Origin: Schauerella fraxinea
GTDB taxonomy: Bacteria; Pseudomonadota; Gammaproteobacteria; Burkholderiales; Burkholderiaceae_B
Reading direction: 5' to 3'
Length of the DNA: 64,000 nucleotides
NCBI GenBank assembly: GCA_030849965.1
Contig: JAVDKL010000001.1
Location: forward strand, 3,082,554 to 3,146,553
A program made the position numbers and the translations under genes. Of this stretch, positions 19,210-28,407 are shown piece by piece (position 1 is the first letter of the stretch; every line of letters begins with the position of its first letter). Under the pieces are notes generated by a model. The model saw only the letters and a list, made by a program, of their open reading frames with translations. It had not been told where the DNA came from and did no database searches.

Positions 19210-20180
19210 CCGGCTGGCTATTTCGCCGTTTCGCGCAGGCCATCGTCGTGGTGCTCTTGATGACGATGATTGTGTTTGCGGGTTTGCATGCCATCGGCAA
19301 TCCGATCGATATCCTGATCGGTCAGGACGTCGATCAAGTCGAGCGGGCACGCATCATCACCGAGATGGGCTTGGACAAGCCCTTGTGGCAGCAATACCTG
19401 TCGTTTCTGAATGGCGCCATTCACGGCAATCTGGGTAAGAGCTTCGTCTACAACGAATCGGCGATCAAACTGATCTTGCAGCGGTTGCCGGCCACGTTGG
19501 AACTGGCCATTGCGGCCTTGCTGCTGGCGGTGGTCATTGGCGTGCCGTTGGGATTGATCGCCGGGCTGTATCCGGAGAGCGCCTTCTCCAAGCTCGTGAT
19601 GACGAGCAGCATCGTCGGCTTCTCGTTGCCCACGTTCTGGGTGGGACTGATGCTGATCATGGCGTTCAGCGTGAGCCTGGGATGGCTGCCATCCAGCGGA
19701 CGCGGCAGCACGGTGGAAGTGTTTGGCGTGCAGTGGTCGTGGCTTACGGCCGATGGCCTGCGGCACATGATCCTGCCGGCACTCAACTTGTCGCTTTTCA
19801 AGATTTCGCTGGTGATCCGCCTGACGCGTGCCGGTGTGCGTGAAGTGTTGCCGCTCGATTATGTGAAGTTCGCGCGCGCCAAAGGCTTGTCGCCGTTGCG
19901 TGTGGTGGGCGTGCACGTGCTGCGCAATACGTTGATTCCGCTGGTGACGGTGCTGGGCCTGGAGCTGGGCTCGACGATCGCCTTTGCGGTGGTCACCGAA
20001 ACCATCTTTTCGTGGCCGGGGGCGGGCAAGCTGATTCTGGATAGCATCAATGCGCTCGATCGTCCGGTGATCGTGTCCTATCTCGTCGTGGTGGTGTGCC
20101 TGTTTGTCACGCTCAACCTGATCGTGGACATCTTGTACAAACTGCTGGATCCGCGTGTGCGGCTGGAGGCCTCGGCATGA
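19206..20180 (+). CDS. Dpp/Opp-type ABC transporter permease 1 (DppB-like)
   Basis: 324 aa, inner membrane. Seen: six hydrophobic segments, the DppB-type N-terminus (periplasmic loop after the first helix with GQDVDQVERAR), and an EAA-like loop with DYVKFARAKGLSPLRVVGVHVLRN. First of four transporter genes, each overlapping the next by the 4-nt ATGA. Substrates of this class are peptides, nickel, opines or other small organics, so the name alone does not fix the ligand. Confidence 0.93.
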   Translation: MTGWLFRRFAQAIVVVLLMTMIVFAGLHAIGNPIDILIGQDVDQVERARIITEMGLDKPLWQQYLSFLNGAIHGNLGKSFVYNESAIKLILQRLPATLELAIAALLLAVVIGVPLGLIAGLYPESAFSKLVMTSSIVGFSLPTFWVGLMLIMAFSVSLGWLPSSGRGSTVEVFGVQWSWLTADGLRHMILPALNLSLFKISLVIRLTRAGVREVLPLDYVKFARAKGLSPLRVVGVHVLRNTLIPLVTVLGLELGSTIAFAVVTETIFSWPGAGKLILDSINALDRPVIVSYLVVVVCLFVTLNLIVDILYKLLDPRVRLEASA

Positions 20181-21100
20181 GCGCCACGATCAAGACGACC
20201 ACGCCGGCGCCCAAGCCGGTGGGTCAGGAGTCGCCCGGCCGGCGGTTGCTGGTGGAGTTTTTCTCCAGCAAGGTCGCCATTTTCGGCCTGTTGCTGACGG
20301 TACTGCTGGTGGCGGCGGCCGCGTTTGCGCCGTGGATCACGCCGCAGAACCCGTATGACCTGATGCAGCTCGACGTGCTCGATTCGCGACTGCCACCGGG
20401 CTCGCGCAATGGGTTGGACACCTTCAACTATCTGCTGGGCACCGACGGCCAGGGCCGCGATCTGTTCTCGGGCATTCTGTACGGCTTGCGCATCAGTTTG
20501 ACGGTGGGCGTGGGCTCGGCCGTGATTGCCGGCATCGTGGGCACATTGCTGGGCCTGATTGCCGCGTACTGCGGTGGCAAGGTGGATGCGTTGATCATGC
20601 GCGTGGTCGACTTGCTGTTGTCGTTTCCGTCGATCCTGGTGGCCATGATGATCCTGGCGTATCTGGGCAAGGGTGTGGGCAATGTGGTGCTCACGCTCGT
20701 GATCCTGGAGTGGGCGTACTACGCGCGCACCGTGCGGGGTCAGGCGCTGGTCGAGCGCCAGCGCGAATACGTGGAAGCCGCGCGCTGCCTCGACATTCCC
20801 AACTGGCGCATTATGGTGCGCCACATTCTGCCCAACTGCCTGCCCCCGCTGATCGTGATCGGCACGTTGCAGATCGCGCGCGCCATTACGCTGGAAGCCA
20901 CGTTGAGCTTTCTGGGCCTGGGCGTGCCGATCACCGAACCTTCGCTGGGCCTGCTGATTTCCAACGGCTATCAATTCATGCTGTCGGGTCAGTACTGGAT
21001 CAGTTTCTATCCCGGCATCGCGCTGCTCGTGACCATCGTCGCCATCAATCTGGTGGGCGACCGGCTGCGCGATGTGTTGAATCCGAGGCTGCACAAATGA
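20177..21100 (+). CDS. Dpp/Opp-type ABC transporter permease 2 (DppC-like)
   Basis: 307 aa. Seen: the DppC N-terminal cytoplasmic stretch, a conserved YLLGTDGQGRDLFSGILYG block, five to six membrane helices, and an EAA loop (REYVEAARCLDIPNWRIMVRHILPN). I start at the ATG overlapping the previous stop codon. It pairs with the DppB-like permease to form the channel. Confidence 0.93.
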   Translation: MSATIKTTTPAPKPVGQESPGRRLLVEFFSSKVAIFGLLLTVLLVAAAAFAPWITPQNPYDLMQLDVLDSRLPPGSRNGLDTFNYLLGTDGQGRDLFSGILYGLRISLTVGVGSAVIAGIVGTLLGLIAAYCGGKVDALIMRVVDLLLSFPSILVAMMILAYLGKGVGNVVLTLVILEWAYYARTVRGQALVERQREYVEAARCLDIPNWRIMVRHILPNCLPPLIVIGTLQIARAITLEATLSFLGLGVPITEPSLGLLISNGYQFMLSGQYWISFYPGIALLVTIVAINLVGDRLRDVLNPRLHK

Positions 21101-22092
21101 CGTCGGCCCCTACGCTTGAAGTGCGCAATCTGCGCACGCATTTTCATACCCGCGCCGGCGTGTTGCCGGCGGTGGACGATGTGTCGTTTACGCTCGAACG
21201 CGGGCGCATTCTGGGACTCGTGGGTGAATCCGGCTCGGGCAAATCCGTGACCGGTTTTTCGATCATGGGCCTGGTGGATGCGCCGGGCCGCATCGTGGGC
21301 GGCGAGATTCTGTTTCAGGGCCGCGAACTCGTTGGCATGAAGCCGCGCGAGATGCGCACGCTGCAAGGCAACCGCATCGCCATGATTTTTCAAGATCCGA
21401 TGATGACGCTCAACCCGGTCTTGCGGGTGGATGCGCAAATGATCGAAGCGGTGTTGGCGCATACGCGGGTGAGCCGCAGCGTGGCGCGCGACCGAGCACG
21501 TGAGACGCTCGGCATGATGGGTATCCCGAGTCCGGACGAGCGCTTGCTGGCCTATCCGCATCAGTTGTCCGGCGGGATGCGCCAGCGCGTGGCGATCGCG
21601 ATCGCGCTATTGCATCAGCCCGATCTCATCATCGCCGATGAGCCAACCACTGCGCTGGACGTGACCATTCAGGCGCAGATTCTGTCGGAAGTGCAGAAGC
21701 TCGCGCGGCAAAACGGCACGGCGTTGATCTGGATCACGCACGACTTGTCGGTCGTGGCCGGTTTGGCTGATGACGTGGCCGTGATGTATGCCGGGCGCAT
21801 CGTCGAGCAGGGCCGCGTGGATGATGTGCTCGACCGTCCGTTGCATCCTTACACCGCCGGCCTGATCGGCAGCTTGCCCAGCAATAACAAGCGTGGGCAA
21901 CGGCTGCGCCAGATTCCCGGTATGACGCCTAACTTGTTGTCATTGCCTGAGGGCTGTGCGTTCTCGGCGCGCTGCTCGCGTGCCTCGGAAATCTGCGGCC
22001 AGCGGCCCGACACGACCCGTCCCGTGCCGCATCGGTTGGTGCGCTGCTTTCATCCTGCCGTGGACGAGATCCGCCGCGAGGTGACGGCATGA
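21097..22092 (+). CDS. Dpp/Opp-type ABC transporter ATPase 1 (DppD-like)
   Basis: 331 aa. Seen: Walker A GESGSGKS (43-50), IFQDPMMTLNP Q-loop, LSGGMRQR signature, LIIADEPTTALD Walker B, and the C-terminal oligopeptide-transporter extension with clustered cysteines (CAFSARCSRASEICG), which in DppD-like proteins can hold an iron-sulfur cluster. Overlaps both neighbours by 4 nt. Confidence 0.94.
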   Translation: MTSAPTLEVRNLRTHFHTRAGVLPAVDDVSFTLERGRILGLVGESGSGKSVTGFSIMGLVDAPGRIVGGEILFQGRELVGMKPREMRTLQGNRIAMIFQDPMMTLNPVLRVDAQMIEAVLAHTRVSRSVARDRARETLGMMGIPSPDERLLAYPHQLSGGMRQRVAIAIALLHQPDLIIADEPTTALDVTIQAQILSEVQKLARQNGTALIWITHDLSVVAGLADDVAVMYAGRIVEQGRVDDVLDRPLHPYTAGLIGSLPSNNKRGQRLRQIPGMTPNLLSLPEGCAFSARCSRASEICGQRPDTTRPVPHRLVRCFHPAVDEIRREVTA

Positions 22093-23204
22093 GCACGACG
22101 ATTCAAGATAGGGATGCTGCGGATCGCCACGCTTCAAGCGACGTGACGGGCCGTGACGCGATCGCCGACGGCGTGGTCGACGCGCCGAACGCGTCTCGTG
22201 CGCAAGCGCGCCCGCTGATCGAATTGAGCGGCGTGAGCAAACGATTCGGCGAGCGCCAGGTGGGTGCCATTGGCCGCACGATGCAACGCCTGGGCCTTTC
22301 GAAAGCGCCGGCGATCACGCGCGCGGTCGATCATGTCGATCTGGCCATCCGGCCGGGCGAAGTGGTGGGTCTGGTGGGTGAGTCGGGCTGCGGTAAATCC
22401 ACATTGGGCCGCATGGCCGCCGGGCTGATGACGCCGTCGGACGGCGAGGTGCGCATCAATGGCCTGCGGGCGAGCGAGATGTCGAGCGCGCAAGCGCATG
22501 CCGCGCGGCTCAAGGTGCAGATGATTTTTCAGGACCCGTATTCGAGCTTGAATCCGCGCTTGCGTGTAGACGAGATCGTAGGCGAGGCTGCGCGCATTCA
22601 TGGGTTGGTCGACCGCGCGAACTTCGACGACTACGTGTGTGCGCAGATGCAGCGCGCGGGCCTGGACCCGGCGTTGCGCCATCGTTATCCGCATCAGTTC
22701 AGCGGCGGGCAGCGTCAACGTATCGGCATTGCCCGCGCGTTGGCGGTGCAGCCCGACATGCTGGTGTGCGATGAGGCCGTGGCGGCGCTGGATGTGTCGA
22801 TCCAGGCGCAGATTTTGAATCTATTCATGGATCTGCGCGAAGAGCTCAACCTCACGTACCTGTTCATTAGTCACGATCTGGGTGTGGTCGAACATGTGTC
22901 GGATCGCGTGGTGATCATGTATCTCGGCCGCGTAGTGGAAACGGCCACGGTCGAAGAAGTGTTCGCGCGCCCCAATCACCCCTACACGCAGGCGTTGCTG
23001 GCGGAGATTCCGTCGCTGGCGTCGCGTCACAAAACCTTCACGGCGATCAAGGGCGAGATTCCCAGCCCGATCAATCCGCCGTCCGGCTGTCATTTCCATC
23101 CGCGCTGCCCGCACGTCATGCCGCGCTGTAAGACCGAGGTGCCCACATTGCGCGGGATCGCGATCAATCATCTCAGCGCCTGCCATTTAAACGATATCGC
23201 CTGA
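22089..23204 (+). CDS. Dpp/Opp-type ABC transporter ATPase 2 (DppF-like)
   Basis: 371 aa. Seen: Walker A GESGCGKS (97-104), IFQDPYSSLNP, FSGGQRQR signature, LVCDEAVAALDVS Walker B and a C-terminal cysteine cluster (CHFHPRCPHVMPRCK). An unusual 45-residue leader precedes the first beta strand, and an insertion (GAIGRTMQRLGLSKAPA) sits where some opine/peptide ATPases carry one. A later start would shorten the leader, but the overlapping ATG fits the operon pattern. Confidence 0.93.
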   Translation: MSTTIQDRDAADRHASSDVTGRDAIADGVVDAPNASRAQARPLIELSGVSKRFGERQVGAIGRTMQRLGLSKAPAITRAVDHVDLAIRPGEVVGLVGESGCGKSTLGRMAAGLMTPSDGEVRINGLRASEMSSAQAHAARLKVQMIFQDPYSSLNPRLRVDEIVGEAARIHGLVDRANFDDYVCAQMQRAGLDPALRHRYPHQFSGGQRQRIGIARALAVQPDMLVCDEAVAALDVSIQAQILNLFMDLREELNLTYLFISHDLGVVEHVSDRVVIMYLGRVVETATVEEVFARPNHPYTQALLAEIPSLASRHKTFTAIKGEIPSPINPPSGCHFHPRCPHVMPRCKTEVPTLRGIAINHLSACHLNDIA

Positions 23205-23230
23205 CCCTATTTTTCTTCCAAGGATCCTTC

Positions 23231-24799
23231 ATGAAGAAGCTGCTCTTATCCACGCTTACCGCAGCGATGCTGGCCACCGCCGGCGCGGCTGGCGCCCAGA
23301 CGCTGACGATCGGTTTTGCCGATCCCCTGTCGTCGCTCGATCCCCAACTCAACAACCACGCGGGCGATCGCTCGGTGGCTTTGCACTTCTGGGATCTGCT
23401 GATCGAGAACAAGGAAAATGCCTTGCAGCCGGGCCTGGCCCTGAGCTGGAAGCCGTTGGACAACACGACCTGGGAATTCAAGCTGCGTCCCAACGTGAAG
23501 TGGCAGGACGGCCAGGCGTTTACCGCCGACGATCTGATCTATTCGTATACGCGCGCCAAGGCCGTGCCGGGCAGCGTGGCCACCTACGGCGGTTATCTGC
23601 GCACGATCGCGTCGATGAGCGCACCCGATCCGTTGACGCTGGTGGTCAAGACCACGGTGCCCAATCCCGATCTGCCGCTGAACCTGGCCTCCGTGCATGT
23701 GGTGAGCAAGCATGTAGGTGAGAAGTCGGCGACCGAAGACTACAACTCGGGCAAAGCCGTGGTCGGCACCGGCCCGTACAAGTTTGTGTCGTATACGCCC
23801 GGCGACCGGGTGGTGATGGAACGCAACGATGGCTACTGGGGCGCCAAGCAGCCCTGGGAGAAGGTCAACTACCGCTACATCAACCAGGCCGCATCGCGCA
23901 CGGCCGCCCTGCTCTCGGGCGATGTGGACGTGATCGACAAGGTATCGGTGTCCGATCTGGCGCGCTTGAAAGAGTCGCCCAACGTGAGCGTGTATCCGTA
24001 CGACGGCTTGCGCGTGATGCTGTTGCAACCGAGCTTCAACCCCGCGCCCAATCAGTACATCACCGATAACGCCGGCAAGCCGCTTGAGAAGAACCCGTTG
24101 CTGGACGTGCGCGTGCGTCGTGCGCTGAACCTGGCGATTAACCGCAAAGCGCTCACAGACCGCATTCTGCAGGGCGCGGCCACCGAAGCCAATCAGTGGA
24201 TGCCCAAGAACACGTTCGGCTACAACCCGCAGGTCACCGACATCCCCAACGATGTGGCCGAAGCCAAGAAGCTGTTGACCGAAGCCGGCTTTCCGGACGG
24301 CTTCAAGCTCACGTTGCACGCCCCGAATGACCGCTATCCGCAGGGCCCCGAAACGGCCCAGGCCGTGGCGCAGTTCTGGACGCGCATCGGCGTGAAGACA
24401 CAAGTGGAAGTGGTGCCATGGGCCGTGTACTCGGGCCGTGCCAACAAGAACGAGTACGCCGTCAGCATGCTTGCCTGGGGTAACGGTACGGGCGAGGCCA
24501 GCTATGCGTTGGTGAACGTGCTGGCCACCGTGGATGCCAAGAAGGGATTGGGCGCATCGAACTGGGGCCACTACAGCAACCCGGCGGTCGATCAGGCGCT
24601 GGAGCAGGCCACGTCGGAATTCGACGTGCCCAAGCGCGAAGCGATTTTGCGTGAATCGGTGAAGGTCGTATCCGAGGACGTGGGCATTTTCCCGCTGTAC
24701 CACTATCGCAATATCTGGGCCGCCAAGAAGGGCCTGATGGTCAAGCCGATGACGAGCGATCGCACGGCCGCGATGATGGTCACCAAGACCGAGAAGTAA
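23231..24799 (+). CDS. Dpp/Opp-type ABC transporter binding protein (DppA-like)
   Basis: 522 aa, periplasmic. Seen: signal peptide of 21 residues ending AGA/AQT, then the SBP family 5 fold (SLDPQLNNHAGD, LRPNVKWQDGQAFTADDL, GTGPYKFVSYTPGDRV). Strong AAGGA ribosome site 6 nt upstream. It gives the transporter its specificity; lacking binding-site comparison I cannot name the ligand. A 9-bp stem-loop follows it, which often keeps binding-protein mRNA more abundant than the rest of the operon. Confidence 0.94.
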   Translation: MKKLLLSTLTAAMLATAGAAGAQTLTIGFADPLSSLDPQLNNHAGDRSVALHFWDLLIENKENALQPGLALSWKPLDNTTWEFKLRPNVKWQDGQAFTADDLIYSYTRAKAVPGSVATYGGYLRTIASMSAPDPLTLVVKTTVPNPDLPLNLASVHVVSKHVGEKSATEDYNSGKAVVGTGPYKFVSYTPGDRVVMERNDGYWGAKQPWEKVNYRYINQAASRTAALLSGDVDVIDKVSVSDLARLKESPNVSVYPYDGLRVMLLQPSFNPAPNQYITDNAGKPLEKNPLLDVRVRRALNLAINRKALTDRILQGAATEANQWMPKNTFGYNPQVTDIPNDVAEAKKLLTEAGFPDGFKLTLHAPNDRYPQGPETAQAVAQFWTRIGVKTQVEVVPWAVYSGRANKNEYAVSMLAWGNGTGEASYALVNVLATVDAKKGLGASNWGHYSNPAVDQALEQATSEFDVPKREAILRESVKVVSEDVGIFPLYHYRNIWAAKKGLMVKPMTSDRTAAMMVTKTEK

Positions 24800-24808
24800 A
24801 CCCCGATT

Positions 24809-24831
24809 GCCGCGAGGCTCGACCTCGCGGC
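24809..24831 (+). other. Intra-operon stem-loop after the binding-protein gene
   Basis: Perfect 9-bp GC-rich stem (GCCGCGAGG/CCTCGCGGC) with a 5-nt loop, 10 bases after the stop codon and 14 before the next start. No T run follows, so it is more likely an mRNA-stabilising or attenuating hairpin than a full terminator. Confidence 0.7.
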
Positions 24832-24844
24832 GTGTGGAGCAGCA

Positions 24845-26158
24845 ATGAGTGAAGTCATGTTGAGCATTACGCCCGAAGACGACCTGATCGATGTGCCGCG
24901 GCGCATTGTGGTTTCGGGGGCCACGCCAGGCAGCGGGGTCGCGATCACGGCGACCACGCTGCGCGCAGGCGGTGTGACGTGGCAGTCGCAAGCGACCTTC
25001 AAGGCCGATGCACAAGGCACGGTCGATCTCACGCGCGATGCGCCGATTGCCGGCGATTACGCGGGTGTGGCAGCGATGGGGCTGGTGTGGTCGCAAGCAC
25101 CGGTCGATTCGAAGAGCCGCGATTTCTTTGGCGAGACGCCGAGTGCGCCGTTGACCACGACCCTCGCGGTGCAAGCGGATGGCGTCGTTGCGCAAGGTGC
25201 GTTCGTGCAGCGTCTGGCCGCCGAGGGCGTCACGCGCCGCGATGTGCGTGAAAACGGATTGGTCGGTACGTTGTTCATGCCTGCCGGTGCTGGACCGCAT
25301 CCGGCGGTCGTGGTGCTGAACGGTTCGGGCGGCGGTATCAACGAGCCGCGCGCGGCGTTGTATGCGTCGCGCGGTTACGCGGCACTGGCGCTTGGTTACT
25401 TCAAGGCACCGGGGCTGTCGGACTACATCTCGAACACGCCGCTCGAGTACTTCAAGGCGGGTATCGATTGGGTGCGCGCGCAGGTCAAACCCGCACATGA
25501 TTTCGTGGCGATCAGCGGCCAGTCGCGCGGCGGTGAGCTGGTGCTGCTGTTGGGCGCCACGTATCCGGAAGCGGTGTCTGCCGTGATCGCCTACGTACCT
25601 GGCGCCGTGGTGCACAGCGGTCAGAACGCGGCCGATCCGGCCGTGGGCCGCGAAGGACCCACATGGTTGCTCGACGGCAAACCGATTCCGCATGTGTGGG
25701 AGAACAACCGCACCGCCACGTGGCAGCCGTTTGACGATGGCCCCGCGCCGCATCGGCACGAGCGCGCGATTCTCACTGCGTTGCAGGACCCGGAAGCGGT
25801 CGCGCGGGCGCGCATCCGCGTCGAAGCGATTCAGGCGCCGGTGATGTTGCTCTCGGCCACCGATGATGGTTCCTGGCCATCCAGCCTGTACTCGCAGATG
25901 GTGCGCGACAAGCTGGCGGAGGTGTCGCATCCCTATCCCGTGTCGTGGCTGGACTACGAGAACGGTGGGCACTCGATTCTGTTCCCCTACTTGCCCACGA
26001 CGCAGCTCGTGTATGCGCATCCGGTGTCGGGCAAGATCAGCACCAGCGGCGGCAATCCCACCGATAACGCGCGCGCCGATGCCGAATCGTGGGCGGGCGT
26101 AAAGCAGTTTCTCGACGACGCCGTGCGCGCACGTGCCGCGCAATCTCAATCATCTTAA
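24845..26158 (+). CDS. Acyl-CoA thioesterase/BAAT-like alpha/beta hydrolase
   Basis: 437 aa, cytoplasmic. Seen: an N-terminal beta-sandwich like the bile-acid-CoA:amino-acid N-acyltransferase (BAAT) N-domain (about 5-125), then a hydrolase domain with oxyanion GSGGG (161-165 region), nucleophile Ser227 in GQSRGG, an acid in SATDDGSWPS and His in NGGHSILFP. Animal BAAT uses Cys; Ser here points to a thioesterase or esterase. In the operon it may release or transfer an acyl group from the imported compound. Confidence 0.85.
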   Translation: MSEVMLSITPEDDLIDVPRRIVVSGATPGSGVAITATTLRAGGVTWQSQATFKADAQGTVDLTRDAPIAGDYAGVAAMGLVWSQAPVDSKSRDFFGETPSAPLTTTLAVQADGVVAQGAFVQRLAAEGVTRRDVRENGLVGTLFMPAGAGPHPAVVVLNGSGGGINEPRAALYASRGYAALALGYFKAPGLSDYISNTPLEYFKAGIDWVRAQVKPAHDFVAISGQSRGGELVLLLGATYPEAVSAVIAYVPGAVVHSGQNAADPAVGREGPTWLLDGKPIPHVWENNRTATWQPFDDGPAPHRHERAILTALQDPEAVARARIRVEAIQAPVMLLSATDDGSWPSSLYSQMVRDKLAEVSHPYPVSWLDYENGGHSILFPYLPTTQLVYAHPVSGKISTSGGNPTDNARADAESWAGVKQFLDDAVRARAAQSQSS

Positions 26159-26171
26159 GGACAACGCGACG

Positions 26172-26705
26172 ATGACGACTCCTGTGTATTCTCCGGCCGA
26201 CGATCTGATCGATCGTATCGTCGGTCTTCATGCCGGCGATGCGACGCATGCGGTGCGGCATCAGCGCGACAAGGTCGCCGCGGCCACACAAGGCAGCTAC
26301 GATGCGCTGTTCGATCCGGCGTTGGCCGGTGTGTCGTTGACCGATCGGCTACTCGTGGCGCTTTATGCGTGCGCGTTGACGCCGGCCCCCGAACTGGCCG
26401 CACACTATCGCGAACGCTTGAGCGAGCAAGGCGCGGATGCGGCGTTGATTGCAGCCGTTGAAACGGACAAGATCGATGGCGTGCCCGATGCGGCTTTGCG
26501 CGCGATTTTGACGTTCACGCGCACGCTGATTCTCGATCCGGTGAAAGGCGACAAAGCCGCGCTCGAAACGTTGCCGGCGGCCGGCGTGAGCACGCCCGAT
26601 GTGGTCGCGATCGCGCAATTGATCGCGTTTCTGTCGTATCAAGTGCGCCTGGTGGCCAGCCTGAAAGCCATGGCGGCCGCGCGCGATCAAGGAGTTGCCG
26701 CATGA
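26172..26705 (+). CDS. CMD-domain protein (Avi_7170-like)
   Basis: 177 aa, all-helical, of the carboxymuconolactone decarboxylase/AhpD superfamily. It resembles the family named CMD domain protein, Avi_7170 family, known as the neighbour of the Avi_7169-type protein that also follows here. Seen: no CxxC pair at the usual position, so it is probably not itself a peroxidase. The start follows AAGGA; an earlier in-frame start overlaps the previous gene. The stop overlaps the next start by 4 nt. Confidence 0.8.
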   Translation: MTTPVYSPADDLIDRIVGLHAGDATHAVRHQRDKVAAATQGSYDALFDPALAGVSLTDRLLVALYACALTPAPELAAHYRERLSEQGADAALIAAVETDKIDGVPDAALRAILTFTRTLILDPVKGDKAALETLPAAGVSTPDVVAIAQLIAFLSYQVRLVASLKAMAAARDQGVAA

Positions 26706-27289
26706 CCACGCTCATCAAATCGCATGGCTTTACCAACGAGTCGCTGGAGTGGGATGCCTGGCTCGATATCGTCGATATCGATGCGGCAACGCCCGAGCAG
26801 ATCGCCGTACTTGAAGAAAGCCATCCCAAGGCCAAGGTCTCCGACTACTACCGCTTTCTGGTGCATCAGCCCGAGATCCTGCGCCAGCGTTCGGCGGCAT
26901 TCAACGCCATCATGTACGCCCCGGGCGGCATGGCGCGCGCCGAGCGCGAGCTGGGTGCCACAGTGACCTCGCGCATCAATGGCTGCGTGTATTGCGCGTC
27001 GGTGCATGCGCAGCGCTTCGAGCAGTTGGCCAAGCGCACGGACGCGATCGAGCAGGTGTTTGAAGATCCGCGCACGGCGGGCACCGATGCGCGTGAGAAG
27101 GCGATCGCCGCGTTCTCGGTGGCATTGACCGAGAAGCCGGGCGAGATCGCGGCAGCCAACATCAAGGCATTGGAAGCCGTGGGCCTGAACGAGGCCGAGA
27201 TTCTCGACCTCGTGCACTCGGTGGCGATCTTTGCGTGGGCCAACCGGCTGATGCTGAATCTGGGCGAGCCGGTGTTTCCGGCGGCGTGA
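26702..27289 (+). CDS. Alkylhydroperoxidase-like CMD protein (Avi_7169-like)
   Basis: 195 aa. Seen: AhpD/CMD fold with the redox motif Cys95-V-Y-Cys98-xxx-His102, so it can act as a disulfide peroxidase or reductase. It matches the alkylhydroperoxidase domain protein, Avi_7169 family. Coupled to the preceding CMD gene, it is the last gene of the operon. With a flavin monooxygenase in the same operon, one role could be disposal of leaked peroxide, but a direct catalytic step on the substrate is equally possible. Confidence 0.85.
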   Translation: MTTLIKSHGFTNESLEWDAWLDIVDIDAATPEQIAVLEESHPKAKVSDYYRFLVHQPEILRQRSAAFNAIMYAPGGMARAERELGATVTSRINGCVYCASVHAQRFEQLAKRTDAIEQVFEDPRTAGTDAREKAIAAFSVALTEKPGEIAAANIKALEAVGLNEAEILDLVHSVAIFAWANRLMLNLGEPVFPAA

Positions 27290-27320
27290 CATCGAAGGCT
27301 GCAGGGGCCCGCTCATCGGG

Positions 27321-27401
27321 AACCCGATCGGCGGGCTGATCGGCTGGGTTGCTCGACGAACCGATCCGTAGGCTGATCGGCGGATGATCGGTCCACCGAT
27401 C
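27321..27401. repeat. GATCGG-rich repeats between convergent genes
   Basis: GATCGG recurs several times; GGCTGATCGGC is repeated exactly at 27334-27344 and 27371-27381, and GATCGGT-CC-ACCGATC (27386-27401) is a perfect inverted repeat. The stretch lies between two gene ends pointing at each other, so it may act as a bidirectional transcription end, though it lacks T runs. Confidence 0.6.
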
Positions 27402-27418
27402 GAGCGGCCGGTCGGCGG

Positions 27419-28396
27419 TCAGCTGCCGTCGACTTTGATCCCGACTTGTTTGACTACCGCTTCGTACTTCGCCAGGTCCTCCCGGATTTGCTGACCGAAT
27501 TCCTCAGGCGTATTGCCTGAGGCCACGATGCCCAGGCCGGCCAGGCGCTCGCGTGTGGCCGGCTCCATCACCACCGCACGGATGTTCTCCTGGAGCTTGT
27601 GCGTGACGGGGGCGGGCGTGCCCTTCGGCGCCAGGATGCCGATCCACGAATTGACTTCGAAGTCGGGTACGCCCGACTCTTCGAACGTGGGCACATCGGG
27701 TAATGACGCCAGGCGTTGCTTGCTGGAGACCGCAAGCGCGCGCACCTGATCCTTTTGCACGAACGGATACGCGCCGGCCACGGCGGTGTAGAGCAAGGGG
27801 ATGGTGCCGCCGACGACGTCGGTCATGGCTTGGCCGCCGCCCTTGTAGGGGATATGTTCGAGCTTGGCGCCAGTGCGCAGCTTGAACAATTCGCCGCCCA
27901 GATGCGGCGTGCTGCCGGTGCCTGCGCTGCCGTACGACACGCCATTCGGTTGGGCCTTGGAATACGCGATCAACTCCTGCAGCGTTTTTACCGGCACCTT
28001 GGGATTGGCCACCAGAATCAACACCGCGTCGCCGATCTTGCTGACGGGCGTGAAGTCCTTGAGCGGATCGAAGCCGATCTTTGTGTACACATGTGGGTTG
28101 ATGACGATGGTGCCGTCAAAGCCCACGACCAGTGTGTAGCCATCGGGCTCGGCATTCACCACGGCTTGCGTGCCGATGTTGCCGGCCGCACCTGGGCGGT
28201 TTTCCACCACCACTGTCTGACCCAGGCGCTGGCCGAGTTTATCGGCCACGATGCGCGCGCCCGTGTCGGTGACGCCGCCCGGCCCAAACGGCACAATGAG
28301 CCGAATGGGACGGGTCGGAAAGTCGGCGCTGTGGGCAGCCGCGATGGGCAGCGCGCAGAGCGCGACGGCAATGAGTCGTGAAAGTAGGCTTGGCAT
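27419..28396 (-). CDS. Bug-family (TTT) periplasmic binding protein
   Basis: 325 aa. Bug proteins bind carboxylates and similar small molecules for tripartite tricarboxylate transporters or for sensing. Seen: signal peptide ending AHS near 24, then PTRPIRLIVPFGPGGVTD, the family hallmark, plus IPYKGGGQAMTDVVGG. ATG 28396 is chosen because TAAAGGAG lies just upstream. It is the distal gene of the CaiB operon, 11 nt from another Bug gene. No TctA/TctB genes are nearby. Confidence 0.92.
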   Translation of the reverse strand: MPSLLSRLIAVALCALPIAAAHSADFPTRPIRLIVPFGPGGVTDTGARIVADKLGQRLGQTVVVENRPGAAGNIGTQAVVNAEPDGYTLVVGFDGTIVINPHVYTKIGFDPLKDFTPVSKIGDAVLILVANPKVPVKTLQELIAYSKAQPNGVSYGSAGTGSTPHLGGELFKLRTGAKLEHIPYKGGGQAMTDVVGGTIPLLYTAVAGAYPFVQKDQVRALAVSSKQRLASLPDVPTFEESGVPDFEVNSWIGILAPKGTPAPVTHKLQENIRAVVMEPATRERLAGLGIVASGNTPEEFGQQIREDLAKYEAVVKQVGIKVDGS

Positions 28397-28407
28397 GCGC
28401 GTCTCCT

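Noticed and set aside
23246-26149. Very long open frame (over 900 codons) on the minus strand opposite the DppA-like and BAAT-like genes
   Set aside because: An artefact of GC-rich codon use in the real plus-strand genes; the translation is rich in Arg, His and Gly, has no recognisable motif or ribosome site, and lies wholly antisense to well-supported genes.
26172-27289. Reading the two CMD-type genes as one frameshifted AhpD gene
   Set aside because: Each has its own start, ribosome site or 4-nt coupling, and each matches a separate known CMD subfamily; only the second has the CxxC-xxx-H motif.
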